Shown: positions 1-6,953, counted from the first letter of the stretch. The stretch is 13,915 bases of DNA from DASSHC01 sp035693105 (GCA_035693105.1 DASSHC010000344.1:1-13915), one strand, 5' to 3'. Numbers and translations: made by a program. The notes: a model not told the origin generated them from the letters alone.

Positions 1-386
1 TCCTGCGCAAGCGCGAGGGCTTCCGCCGCGCCTTCCACGGCTTCGCGGTCGAGCGGGTGGCGGCGCTGGGCGAGGCGGACGTGGCGCGGCTGCTGGAGGA
101 CACGGCGATCGTGCGCCACCGGGGCAAGATCGCGGCGACCATCGCCAACGCCCGCGCCGTGCAAGCGATTCAGGCGGAGCATGGCTCGTTGCGTGACTAC
201 CTGCGCTCCCTCCCGGACGATCCGGCGCTGGCCCACCCGATCCTGCGGCGCCGGCTCGCCTTCTTCGGGCCGACCACCTGCCGCAGCTTCTTCCAGGCCA
301 GCGGCATCATCGCTCCCGAGCACGAGCCCACCTGCTGGCTCGCACGAACCGCGCCCCCTCCCCCTCTGCCTCATTCGGGCAAGTAG
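1..386 (+). CDS. tag: DNA-3-methyladenine glycosylase I, C-terminal part (5' end outside window)
   Basis: This is the last ~128 codons of a TagI-type base-excision repair glycosylase, which removes 3-methyladenine from alkylated DNA. The reading frame is open from base 3, so the gene starts before the window. Family features visible are LRKREGFRRAF at the left edge, the stretch IVRHRGKIAATIANARAV, the GSLRDYL and FFGPTT segments, and a His-x-x-x-Cys pair (HEPTC) near the end. That pair matches the second half of the zinc-binding snap known in E. coli Tag. The catalytic aromatic and acidic residues lie in the missing N-terminal half. The tail ARTAPPPPLPHSGK after the zinc pair is not typical of the family and may be drift. 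The stop TAG lies inside the 3' end of the convergent AhpD-like gene, an overlap of 16 bp. Confidence 0.9.
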   Translation, partial: LRKREGFRRAFHGFAVERVAALGEADVARLLEDTAIVRHRGKIAATIANARAVQAIQAEHGSLRDYLRSLPDDPALAHPILRRRLAFFGPTTCRSFFQASGIIAPEHEPTCWLARTAPPPPLPHSGK

Positions 387-919
387 AAGCCGTGCCCCTC
401 GATACCGAGGATGACGTTGAAGCGCGCCCGGTAGTTCTCCCAGGCGATGATCGCGCTGAGTTCCACGATCTCGGGCGGCGAGAAGCGCGCCGCGAGCCGC
501 GCGAAGAAGGCGTCATCCACCTCGGGCGGCGTGGCCGTGCCGCGCTCGGCCAGCTCCAGCGCCAGCCGCTCGCGCTCGTCCAGCCCCGGCAGATCGCGCC
601 ACGCGCCCTGGCGCACGGCCGCGATCAGCGCGTCTGAAGCACCCCGTTCGCTGCCACCGACAGCGTGCAGATCCTGTCAGAGGGGGCAGCCGACGGTGGC
701 CGCCACGCGCAGGTTGACCAGCGAGACCAGGCGCGGCGGGATCTGCCCGGAGCGCGAGATGGCGCGGCCCATCGTGGGGGAAGCCAGCGCGATCGGCGGT
801 GTGTGGGCCGCCTGGCGCAGCGAGTTCAGCGTCGTGCCATACTCCTTGAGCTGCGCGTTGATCTGCGGCGCTAGCTCCGGCGCCATCGCCTCGTCGGGCA
901 CGTCGGGGAGCCGGGCCAT
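371..919 (-). CDS. AhpD/carboxymuconolactone decarboxylase-family protein, probable selenoprotein (C-x-x-Sec) with in-frame TGA
   Basis: The gene reads as 182 residues if the single in-frame TGA at 679-677 is decoded. It starts at ATG 919 behind a perfect AGGAGG (930-925, 5-nt spacing). N-terminal and C-terminal parts are in the same frame with no other stop. The TGA is codon 81, in GCPL-U-QDLH: Cys78, Sec81 and His85 align with the C-x-x-C-x-x-x-H redox motif of AhpD (Cys130/Cys133/His137 in the mycobacterial enzyme). The C-terminal part (FSPPEIVELSAIIAWENY, RFNVILGIEGHGFY) is typical of the family. Ser66 stands where AhpD has its catalytic Glu. The likely role is a cytosolic thiol/selenol peroxidase or disulfide reductase; substrate unknown. 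A SECIS-like hairpin follows the TGA. The alternative is a Cys-to-stop mutation of a CPLC enzyme; the exact motif position plus the hairpin argue against that. The gene ends with an ordinary TGA. Confidence 0.82.
639..668 (-). promoter_or_regulatory. SECIS-like hairpin just downstream of the in-frame TGA
   Basis: On the minus strand, GCTGTC (664-659) pairs with GGCAGC (655-650) around a 3-nt loop GGT (658-656). This makes a 6-bp stem with one G-U pair. Directly below, GCAC (668-665) can pair with GTGC (642-639) across a 7-nt 3' bulge. There are 18 nt between the TGA and the loop, inside the roughly 16-37 nt window known for bacterial SECIS elements. The apical GGU resembles the SelB-contacting loop of E. 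coli fdhF. The hairpin lies wholly inside codons that still spell sensible protein. Confidence 0.7.
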
Positions 920-1001
920 TGATACCTCCTATCGTGGGTATGGACCCAAAACGGTTGCCGCTCGAAGAGTTTGAGCGTGCCGAGGCGCTGGCATGCACTT
1001 T

Positions 1002-1050
1002 GTTCATATAGCTATGACCATTGTTCATAGCACGTGTATGGGTGTTCATA
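1002..1050. repeat. Three GTTCATA direct repeats spaced exactly 21 bp, candidate operator
   Basis: GTTCATA occurs at 1002-1008, 1023-1029 and 1044-1050, a period of 21 bp or about two helical turns, in a locally AT-richer patch of a very GC-rich region. The first copy is also the left arm of an imperfect inverted repeat (GTTCATA-tagc-TATGACC). The array lies 83-131 bp upstream of the start codon of the selenoprotein gene and no plausible gene starts rightward from it. It could bind a regulator on one face of the helix. No convincing -10/-35 pair was identified nearby. Confidence 0.5.
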
Positions 1051-1173
1051 GGCGTGAAAACGCTACGGACGGTCGTTGCGACAGATCGCGAGTTGGGCAT
1101 TGCCCATGCAGCATGCCGTGTGGGGATAGGTGGGGGGTCCGCCACCTTCCGTGTAGGCGTCGTGCCGCGTGGC

Positions 1174-1285
1174 GCGCGGGGTTGAAACCACCGCGCTAGC
1201 AGACGAAGCCTGTTGAAACAGGCTGAGGAACGCTCTCCAGCCCGCTTCAGCACGCTTCGGAAAGGTTAGCGCGGCGGCTTCAGCC
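1174..1285. repeat. REP-like tandem-hairpin element, possibly a dispersed structured repeat
   Basis: Hairpin 1 pairs GCGCGG (1174-1179) and GGTT (1180-1183) with AACC (1186-1189) and CCGCGC (1191-1196), leaving one bulged A. Hairpin 2 is AGCCTGTTGAAACAGGCT (1207-1224), an 8-bp stem. Both share the core GTTGAAAC. Outside hairpin 2 the flanks GACGA and GAGGA can form tandem G-A pairs around one C-G pair. A third short hairpin, GGCTTCAGCC, lies at 1276-1285. The style is that of intergenic palindromic elements seen in many copies in Chloroflexota-like genomes; copy number cannot be judged here. Confidence 0.5.
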
Positions 1286-1318
1286 CGGACGGAGACGCGC
1301 GACCCCGGCGAGGATGTC

Positions 1319-1540
1319 TCAAAGTTCAAGCCAAACCTTCCACCCATCCCCCTCGCCACCCCGCCGCTCGGCAAGCTCGCGCTCGAGCGCTTCCCAACCA
1401 AGACCGGGCTCACCCGAGGCGCGCAGGCGATCGCGAAGCGCGCGGAGATCCGCGCCGAGTTGTGATCGCGGGACAGATGACTCATTGGCGGCCAACTCCC
1501 GTCGCGGCTTGTTCCTCTCCTCGTCAAAGCGTAGCAACAT
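1319..1540 (-). CDS. Small antitoxin-like hypothetical protein
   Basis: This is a 73-residue ORF from ATG 1540; a later TTG near its residue 21 is an alternative start and no strong Shine-Dalgarno sequence decides. The C-terminal half (LRALRDRLRASGEPGLGWEA, then LERELAERRGG) resembles the many short bacterial proteins with an 'ASGEPLLxWDxIExEVAERRG' type ending. These are often found as orphan or VapB/Phd-like antitoxins; this is recall of a family pattern, not a search. The first ~25 residues are basic and low in resemblance. No toxin gene is adjacent: downstream is the hairpin repeat element and upstream the divergent amidinohydrolase gene. The role is unknown, and it may be a remnant. Confidence 0.45.
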   Translation of the reverse strand: MLLRFDEERNKPRRELAANESSVPRSQLGADLRALRDRLRASGEPGLGWEALERELAERRGGEGDGWKVWLEL

Positions 1541-1656
1541 GCGGGGCCTCGTGCGTATAAGGACGATCAGGGATAGCAAGAGCTACCCACCAGCCGGGCC
1601 CGCGATCGCAGTGTAGCCTCGCAAGCTTCTCGGGCGCAACTGGACCCGGCAACGGC

Positions 1657-1675
1657 TGGCGCCACGCAGGCGCCA
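1657..1675. other. 7-bp hairpin in the leader of the amidinohydrolase gene
   Basis: TGGCGCC (1657-1663) and GGCGCCA (1669-1675) form a perfect 7-bp inverted repeat with a 5-nt loop ACGCA. No T-run follows, so it is not a standard terminator. It lies 40 bp before the start codon and directly before the second, Shine-Dalgarno-covering hairpin. Confidence 0.4.
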
Positions 1676-1685
1676 CATGCGACAA

Positions 1686-1712
1686 TCCCCTCATGACACA
1701 CCGTCGAGGGGA
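1686..1712 (+). promoter_or_regulatory. Hairpin that can cover the Shine-Dalgarno sequence
   Basis: TCCCCTC (1686-1692) is exactly complementary to GAGGGGA (1706-1712), which is the ribosome-binding site of the next gene. The stem is 7 bp and the loop 13 nt. If it forms in the mRNA it would hide the ribosome-binding site, allowing translational control by temperature, a ligand or a protein. Confidence 0.4.
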
Positions 1713-1714
1713 GC

Positions 1715-2758
1715 ATGACGATGGCGAGCGCGTCCGATGACGAGTTGCGCGGCAGCGAGGCCTACTACCACGTGGTGCTGGAGCGCATCCCGCCGCGGGC
1801 TGAGCCGGCCTTCGAGTCGGCCGCGATGCAGGAGCGCGTCTGGGGCCGGCGGTGGGGCGTCCACGACGATGTCGGGCGCCTGCGCCTCTGCGCCGTCCAC
1901 CGCCCCGGCCCCGAGATCGGCGTGATCGACCCGGCTAAATACGATCCCGGCATCGCCGCGCTGATCGACGACGACCAGCAATGGTACTGGCGCGACCGGC
2001 GCGGGCCGGACCTGGCGCTGATGCAGGCGCAGCACGACGCGCTGGTCGGGGCGCTCCAGGCCGAGGACGTCGAGGTCGTGCCCATCGACGGCCCACCGGG
2101 CGACCCAAAAGCCGTCTTCACCCGCGATCAGGCGATCGCGGTCCACGGCGGCGCGGTCATCTGCCGCATGGGGCCGGTGGGCCAGGAGCCGGGCTACGGG
2201 CGGCGCGGCGAGGAGGCGCACGTCACCCGCGCGCTGGCGGCGCTCGGCATGCCGATCCTGCGCACCATCCACGGCAGCGGCCTGCTGGAGGGCGGCTCGT
2301 TTCTCTTCCTGAACGAGACGACCGCCGCGCTCGGGCTCTCCTTCCGCCAGAACGAGGCGGGCGCGCGCCAGATCGAGCAGGTGCTGGCCGAGCAGGGGGT
2401 GCGCCTGATCCGCGTGCCGCTCACCGGCCACTCGCTCCACCTCGACGGCTGCCTCGTGATGGTCGACCGCGACAAGGCGATCATCAACATGGCCCGGCTC
2501 CCCTACTGGTTCCTCGACACGCTCAAGGAGCTGGGCATTCAACCGATCCACGTCTACCCGACCGAGGAGGGGAACAAGCCGGTCAACTGCCTGGCGCTAC
2601 GGCCCGGCCGCGTGCTGATCGCCGCCGGCGCGCCGCGCACCGTCCAACGGCTGAACCAGGCCGGGGTCGAGACGGTCGAGATCCCCTACGGCGAGATCCA
2701 CAAGAACGGCGGCGGCATCCACTGCTCGACGCTGCCGCTGGTGCGTGACCCGGCATAG
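1715..2758 (+). CDS. Amidinotransferase/arginine deiminase-superfamily hydrolase (DDAH-like)
   Basis: This 347-residue member of the guanidino-group-modifying superfamily (dimethylarginine dimethylaminohydrolase, arginine deiminase, amidinotransferase) acts on arginine-like guanidino groups through a covalent Cys intermediate. Visible motifs are FTRD (135-138), LEGGSF (191-196), the catalytic His in HSLHLDG (His242), and the nucleophile in GGGIHCSTLPLVRDP (Cys337). All catalytic positions are present, so it should be active. An N-terminal extension of ~50 residues precedes the fold, starting near VGRLRLCAVHRPGPE. ATG 1715 and in-frame ATG 1721 both lie behind GAGGGGAG (1706-1713); 1721 has the more usual spacing to GGAG. 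The deacetylase gene begins 28 bp downstream on the same strand, a probable operon. The exact substrate (dimethylarginine, arginine, agmatine or other) cannot be told. Confidence 0.88.
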   Translation: MTMASASDDELRGSEAYYHVVLERIPPRAEPAFESAAMQERVWGRRWGVHDDVGRLRLCAVHRPGPEIGVIDPAKYDPGIAALIDDDQQWYWRDRRGPDLALMQAQHDALVGALQAEDVEVVPIDGPPGDPKAVFTRDQAIAVHGGAVICRMGPVGQEPGYGRRGEEAHVTRALAALGMPILRTIHGSGLLEGGSFLFLNETTAALGLSFRQNEAGARQIEQVLAEQGVRLIRVPLTGHSLHLDGCLVMVDRDKAIINMARLPYWFLDTLKELGIQPIHVYPTEEGNKPVNCLALRPGRVLIAAGAPRTVQRLNQAGVETVEIPYGEIHKNGGGIHCSTLPLVRDPA

Positions 2759-2786
2759 TCCCCGAGCTGGAAGCGGAGTTGCATTC

Positions 2787-3920
2787 ATGAGCGAGGTGCA
2801 GGCGCGAGCGACCGGGCTGGTCTTCAACGACCGCTACCTGCAGCACAACACCAACCCCTACCGGCTGCGCTCCGGGGCGCCGCTCCCCTTCGTCGAGGCG
2901 GTCGACCACTACTCCAACCCGCGCCTGGTCGAGCGCACCAAGAAGCTGCTCGACCTGACCGGGCTGAGCGCGAAGCTGACCCCGATCGCGGCCTACCCCG
3001 CCACGGTCGAGGACCTCGGCGCCTACCACGACCGCGACTACGTGCGCCGGGTCGAGGCGCTCTGCCGCGCCGGCGGCGGCGAGACCGGCCAGGGCGCGCC
3101 GGCCGGGGCCGACTCCTACGAGATCGCCCGGCTGGCGGCCGGGGGCGTGATGGCGGCGGTCGACGCGGTGCTGCAGGGGGAGGTAGCGCGCTGCTTCGCG
3201 CTGGTGCGCCCGCCGGGGCACCACGCCATGGCCGACAAGGGGATGGGCTTCTGCATCTTCAGCAACGTGGCCGTGGCGGCGCACTACGCGCGGCGGCGCT
3301 ACGGGCTGGAGCGCATCCTGATCCTCGACTGGGACGTGCACCACGGCAACGGCACCCAGGACGCCTTCTACCGCGACCCCGGCGTCCTCTTCGTCTCGCT
3401 GCACCAGGACGGGCTCTACCCGCCCGGCTTCGGCGAGCGGGAGCAGACCGGCGCCGGGCCGGGCGAGGGCTACACGGTCAACCTCCCGCTGCCCGCCGGT
3501 TCGGGCGACGCCGCCTATCTGGCCGCGCTGGAGCGCCTGGTGCTGCCGATCGCGCGCCAGTTCCAGCCGCAGTTGGTCATGATCTCGGCGGGGCAAGACG
3601 CCAGCGCCAATGACCCGCTGGGCCGCATGTGCCTGTCGGCCGAGGCCTACCGCGAGATGACCGCATTGATGAGCCGCCTGGCGAGTGAGACGGCCGGCGG
3701 GCGGCTGGTGGTGGCCCAGGAGGGGGGATATTCGGAAATTTACGGGCCGTATTGCACCCTGGCGATCGTCGAGGAGCTGACCGGCGAGCGCACCGGCATC
3801 GAGGAGCCGATGGGGCCCGAGCGCATCGCCGCCTGGCCCAGCTCGCGCTCCGTCTCGCCCGACCAGGCCGCCGCGATCGACGCGGCCGTCCAGACCCAGC
3901 AGCGATACTGGAGGCTGTAG
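2787..3920 (+). CDS. Class II histone deacetylase / acetylpolyamine amidohydrolase family
   Basis: This 377-residue zinc amidohydrolase of the HDAC superfamily removes acetyl groups from amines, in bacteria usually small molecules such as acetylpolyamines. Motifs in order: RPPGHHA with the His-His charge relay (145-146); DWDVHHGNGTQ with zinc ligands Asp183 and His185; SAGQDASANDPLG with the third ligand Asp271; and QEGGY with the transition-state Tyr315. The ATG at 2787 is chosen because GGAG sits 8 nt before it. An upstream in-frame GTG at 2745 would overlap the preceding gene and adds no family-like sequence. The 28-bp spacing to the guanidino hydrolase suggests co-transcription and a joint role in arginine-derivative or polyamine breakdown, which is inference. 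The stop is 3 bp from the stop of the convergent kinase gene. Confidence 0.92.
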   Translation: MSEVQARATGLVFNDRYLQHNTNPYRLRSGAPLPFVEAVDHYSNPRLVERTKKLLDLTGLSAKLTPIAAYPATVEDLGAYHDRDYVRRVEALCRAGGGETGQGAPAGADSYEIARLAAGGVMAAVDAVLQGEVARCFALVRPPGHHAMADKGMGFCIFSNVAVAAHYARRRYGLERILILDWDVHHGNGTQDAFYRDPGVLFVSLHQDGLYPPGFGEREQTGAGPGEGYTVNLPLPAGSGDAAYLAALERLVLPIARQFQPQLVMISAGQDASANDPLGRMCLSAEAYREMTALMSRLASETAGGRLVVAQEGGYSEIYGPYCTLAIVEELTGERTGIEEPMGPERIAAWPSSRSVSPDQAAAIDAAVQTQQRYWRL

Positions 3921-3931
3921 CCGCTAGCGGC
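3920..3931. other. 12-bp palindrome between two convergent stop codons
   Basis: GCCGCTAGCGGC is a perfect palindrome. It begins on the last base of the deacetylase stop (TAG 3918-3920) and contains the stop of the opposing kinase gene (3926-3924). It is too short and lacks a T-run, so it is weak as a terminator. There is no other room for one between these genes. Confidence 0.35.
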
Positions 3932-6900
3932 GCAGCGCCAGCGGGGCGAGGTAGCCGAGCGCCGCGGCCAGGTCGTCCTCGTCGATCGGCTTGCCCAGGA
4001 CCGCGTCGACTCTGAGCGCGTGCAACTGGTGCTGGTTCGCGGCGCCGGCGCGCCCGGCCAGCGCGATAACCGGGATGCCGTGCTGATCCTGCGCGGCGCG
4101 GATGACCTGGGCCGCATCGAGCAGGGCGAGATCGAGATCGATCACCAGGAGCGCGGGGGCCACGCTGCCGAGCAGTTCCCAGGCCTCCAGCCCATCGCGC
4201 GCCTCCAGCGTGCGCCAGCCGTGGCGCTCGAGCACGCGCCCGATGGCGCGGCGCGCCGCGATCGAGTCGTCGGCCACCAGCGCGGCCGGGCTCTCCCCCG
4301 CCGGCATCCCGGCGGCCGCGCCGCGAGACGCGAACGCCTGTGCCAGATCGATCACCAGCGCCATGTCGCCCGGCTCCAGCTCGGCGCGCGCCACCGCGCC
4401 GGGCGGGTGGGGATGGGCTCCGGCATCCAGCGGCTGGAGCGCCAGCTCCCGGCGTCCGATGAGGGCATCGACCCGGATCAGCTGCTCCTCGCTCTCCTGG
4501 CGCACACGCAGCCAGGTGCCGCCCTCATGATCGACCGACCAGGCCGAGCGCAGGCCCAGGAGCGCGCCGAGGTCTGCCGCTGGGAAGCGGCGGCCAGCCA
4601 GCTCCGCCACGAAGCCCGTCTCGTCGCCGGTCTCGTCACTCTGCCGCACCAGCGGGCGCGCTACCGGCTCGGCCTGAAGAAAAGGCAGCGCGTAGCGCGC
4701 GTCACCGAGCGCGACCACCACCGCCGTGAGGCTGCTGAGCGTCCCCGGCAGGCGCAAACGAATGGTCGTGCCCACCCCCAGCGTCGATGCGATCTGCACC
4801 GAGCCTTTCAGTTCGGCGGCGATCGTGCCGACCACCGCCAGCCCCTGGCCGGCCGAGGGGCGGGCGCCGGCGGGGCGCGTGGTCAGGCCGGGGAGGAGGA
4901 GGAGCTGCAGCACCCGCTCGCGGCTGAGTCCTTCGGCGGGGATGGGATAGCCGCTCTCGATGGCGCGCTGCACGATCTGCGCGTCGTCGATCCCCGCGCC
5001 GTCGTCCGTGACCTCCAGCAGTAGCTCGCCCGCGTCCTGCCGGGCGCGGAGAACGAGTGTTCCGGTCTCCGGCTTGCCGCGCGCGCGTCGCAGGTCCGGC
5101 GGCTCGATGCCGTAGTCGACGGCATTGCGGACCAGGTGGAGGAGCGCGTCGGCGAGGCGCCCCGCGGCGGCGCGCGGCAGCGTGGCGCCCTCCAGCTCGG
5201 CCTGGAAGCTGATCTGCTTGCCGAGCCGGTCCGCCAGCCCGCGCGCCGTGCGCTCGAGCGGTGGCAGCAGCTCGTCCAGCGGCGCGTGACCCAGCGCCTG
5301 GGCTTCGCGCCGCAGGCGCCCCAGCACGCGGGCGGTGCGCGCATCGAGCCGGTCGTCCTGCGCGCGCCAGCGACCCACGTCGGCGGCCAGGATGGCCGCG
5401 TCCGCCGCCAGCTCCACCAGCTCATCGGCCAGCCCCGAACCGGACGCCTCCTCCCGCTCGGCCAGCGCACGCAGCCGGTCGGCGAAGACGGCGATCTCCT
5501 GTACCCCGGCGCCGAGCAGCCGCGAGCGCGCCTCGTGGGCGTGCTGCCCGCGCTTCAGCGTCAACTCCTGCGCCAGCCCCACCACCTCGCCGAGCCCCGC
5601 CACGTCCACCGGAATCGTGGCGCGCGGCGCCGCGTCGTCGGCGCGCGCGTCGGCGCGCCGCACCAGCCGTTCCAGGTCGTGCGCCAACTGCCGCGCGCCG
5701 GCCAGGGCGTCGACCGGCACGGTCGAGAAGCCGGCGTCCACCAGCGCCTGCTCCAGCTCCGCGCAGCGCGCGCTCAGAGCGTCCAACCCCGCCCCACCTG
5801 CCGCATCGCGCACCAGTTGGATCAACTGGGCCAACGCGGCGCGCGCCGCGACCGAGTGGCGATCGCGCTCCAGGCGCGCGATCGTCTCCGGCAGGTGCGC
5901 CAGCGCGACCGCGAGGTCCTGCCGCAGACGCTCCTGCTCGTCCCGGTCGGCGGGGACCGGCTCAGGAGCGGCGAGCCCCGGTTGGCTGGCGCTCAGGGCC
6001 TGGTAGAGCGTGCGGCGCTCACCGGCCGGTTCGCTGCTCAGGAGACCGGTCTGGAATTGGCGCGTATCGACCTGGAAGTGGTGCAGCAGGCGCGAGGAGG
6101 CCTCGTGGAGGGTGGCGAACATCTCGCTGCTGCCGTCCGGCGAGGCGATGGCCTCACCGATAGCCCGCGCACAGGCCAGGGCAAAGGCGACCATGTCGGA
6201 GGTGGTGCCCTCCGGACTGGCACGCTGGGCGTCGATTACCGCGATCAGCCGCCCAAGCACCCGGTTGACCTCGCTCAGATTGGCGGCGGCGGCCGAGGCC
6301 CGCAGCGCCTTGGCGCCGACCAGCAGGTCGTCCAGCGTCTCGCGCCGCTCGGGCTGAGCGCGCAGCTTCTCGACGTGGGTGACGTAGGTGGCCAGGAGCT
6401 GGCGCAGTTCGCGCAGGCGCGCCGGCTGCCCCCGGCTCGGCGGCGCGGCACGCTGGGCCACGGGCTGCACCACGGTCAGCTCAGGCTCCTCTTCGGTGAC
6501 CGCGGCGAAGATGCGCGCCACCTGCTCCGGGTCGTCCAGATCGACCTCGACCAGGAAGTCGGTACTGCGGCGGGGCATCAGGCGCAAGGTCTCGCGGGCG
6601 TGACTGAGGATCGGCGCGGGATCCAGCTCGCCGAGCAGCGCGTGGACCACGCGCGCCAGGTCGGCGGCGGTGGCGGTGACGAAGTGGCCCATGTAGGGGG
6701 TCGGCGCCTGGCTCTCGAAGTCGGCCACCGCGATCGCCTGGGTAACCAGGCGAGCGCCCTCGACGATCGGCGCGACACCGCCGGACTCTGCCCGCGCGGT
6801 GATCTCCCGCAGCAGGGCATGCACCTGGCCGACGACGGAGACGTCAGGCTCCTCGTGCTGCAGCTCCATAGCCGCGAGGCAGACGAGATCAACCTGCCGC

Positions 6901-6953
6901 TGAACCGCCCGTGCCACCTCGGCTATCGCCTGCGATCGCACTCGAGGCCCCAT
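3924..6953 (-). CDS. CheA-like hybrid histidine kinase/response regulator with degenerate phosphotransfer region
   Basis: The protein has 1009 residues, is cytosolic and has no membrane segment. Residues 1-450 are helical. The segment AKALRASA (214-221) lines up with the HPt signature A-H-x-L-K-G-S-A but has Lys215 where the phosphorylated His should be. Residues ~450-560 resemble the CheA dimerisation helices. The CheA-type ATPase has its N box HLVRNAVDYG (606-615), G1 VTDDGAGID (648-656), LLPGLTT (687-693) and G2 GQGLAVVGT (702-710). A CheW-like domain (~737-875) and a receiver (~890-1005) follow. The receiver keeps acidic Asp895/Asp896, phosphoacceptor Asp939 and Lys988, but Ala966 replaces the usual switch Thr/Ser. 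The N-terminal motif VHALL occurs twice (44-48, 103-107). No Shine-Dalgarno sequence is clear before ATG 6953. No chemotaxis, pilus or flagellar genes are adjacent. It probably belongs to a ChpA/PilL-like or orphan signalling system. Confidence 0.85.
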   Translation of the reverse strand: MGPRVRSQAIAEVARAVQRQVDLVCLAAMELQHEEPDVSVVGQVHALLREITARAESGGVAPIVEGARLVTQAIAVADFESQAPTPYMGHFVTATAADLARVVHALLGELDPAPILSHARETLRLMPRRSTDFLVEVDLDDPEQVARIFAAVTEEEPELTVVQPVAQRAAPPSRGQPARLRELRQLLATYVTHVEKLRAQPERRETLDDLLVGAKALRASAAAANLSEVNRVLGRLIAVIDAQRASPEGTTSDMVAFALACARAIGEAIASPDGSSEMFATLHEASSRLLHHFQVDTRQFQTGLLSSEPAGERRTLYQALSASQPGLAAPEPVPADRDEQERLRQDLAVALAHLPETIARLERDRHSVAARAALAQLIQLVRDAAGGAGLDALSARCAELEQALVDAGFSTVPVDALAGARQLAHDLERLVRRADARADDAAPRATIPVDVAGLGEVVGLAQELTLKRGQHAHEARSRLLGAGVQEIAVFADRLRALAEREEASGSGLADELVELAADAAILAADVGRWRAQDDRLDARTARVLGRLRREAQALGHAPLDELLPPLERTARGLADRLGKQISFQAELEGATLPRAAAGRLADALLHLVRNAVDYGIEPPDLRRARGKPETGTLVLRARQDAGELLLEVTDDGAGIDDAQIVQRAIESGYPIPAEGLSRERVLQLLLLPGLTTRPAGARPSAGQGLAVVGTIAAELKGSVQIASTLGVGTTIRLRLPGTLSSLTAVVVALGDARYALPFLQAEPVARPLVRQSDETGDETGFVAELAGRRFPAADLGALLGLRSAWSVDHEGGTWLRVRQESEEQLIRVDALIGRRELALQPLDAGAHPHPPGAVARAELEPGDMALVIDLAQAFASRGAAAGMPAGESPAALVADDSIAARRAIGRVLERHGWRTLEARDGLEAWELLGSVAPALLVIDLDLALLDAAQVIRAAQDQHGIPVIALAGRAGAANQHQLHALRVDAVLGKPIDEDDLAAALGYLAPLALRR

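Noticed and set aside
447..974. A 175-codon plus-strand frame overlapping the selenoprotein gene
   Set aside because: It is Ser/Arg/Ala-rich with no motif, whereas the minus strand carries family motifs and a strong ribosome-binding site.
1063..1527. A 154-codon minus-strand frame across the hairpin element and small antitoxin-like gene
   Set aside because: It crosses a structured repeat, has no recognisable motif and lacks a start signal.
1691..3596. Long minus-strand frames opposite the guanidino hydrolase and deacetylase genes
   Set aside because: The plus-strand genes have complete catalytic motif sets; the minus frames have Arg/Val/Ala-rich compositions typical of shadows.
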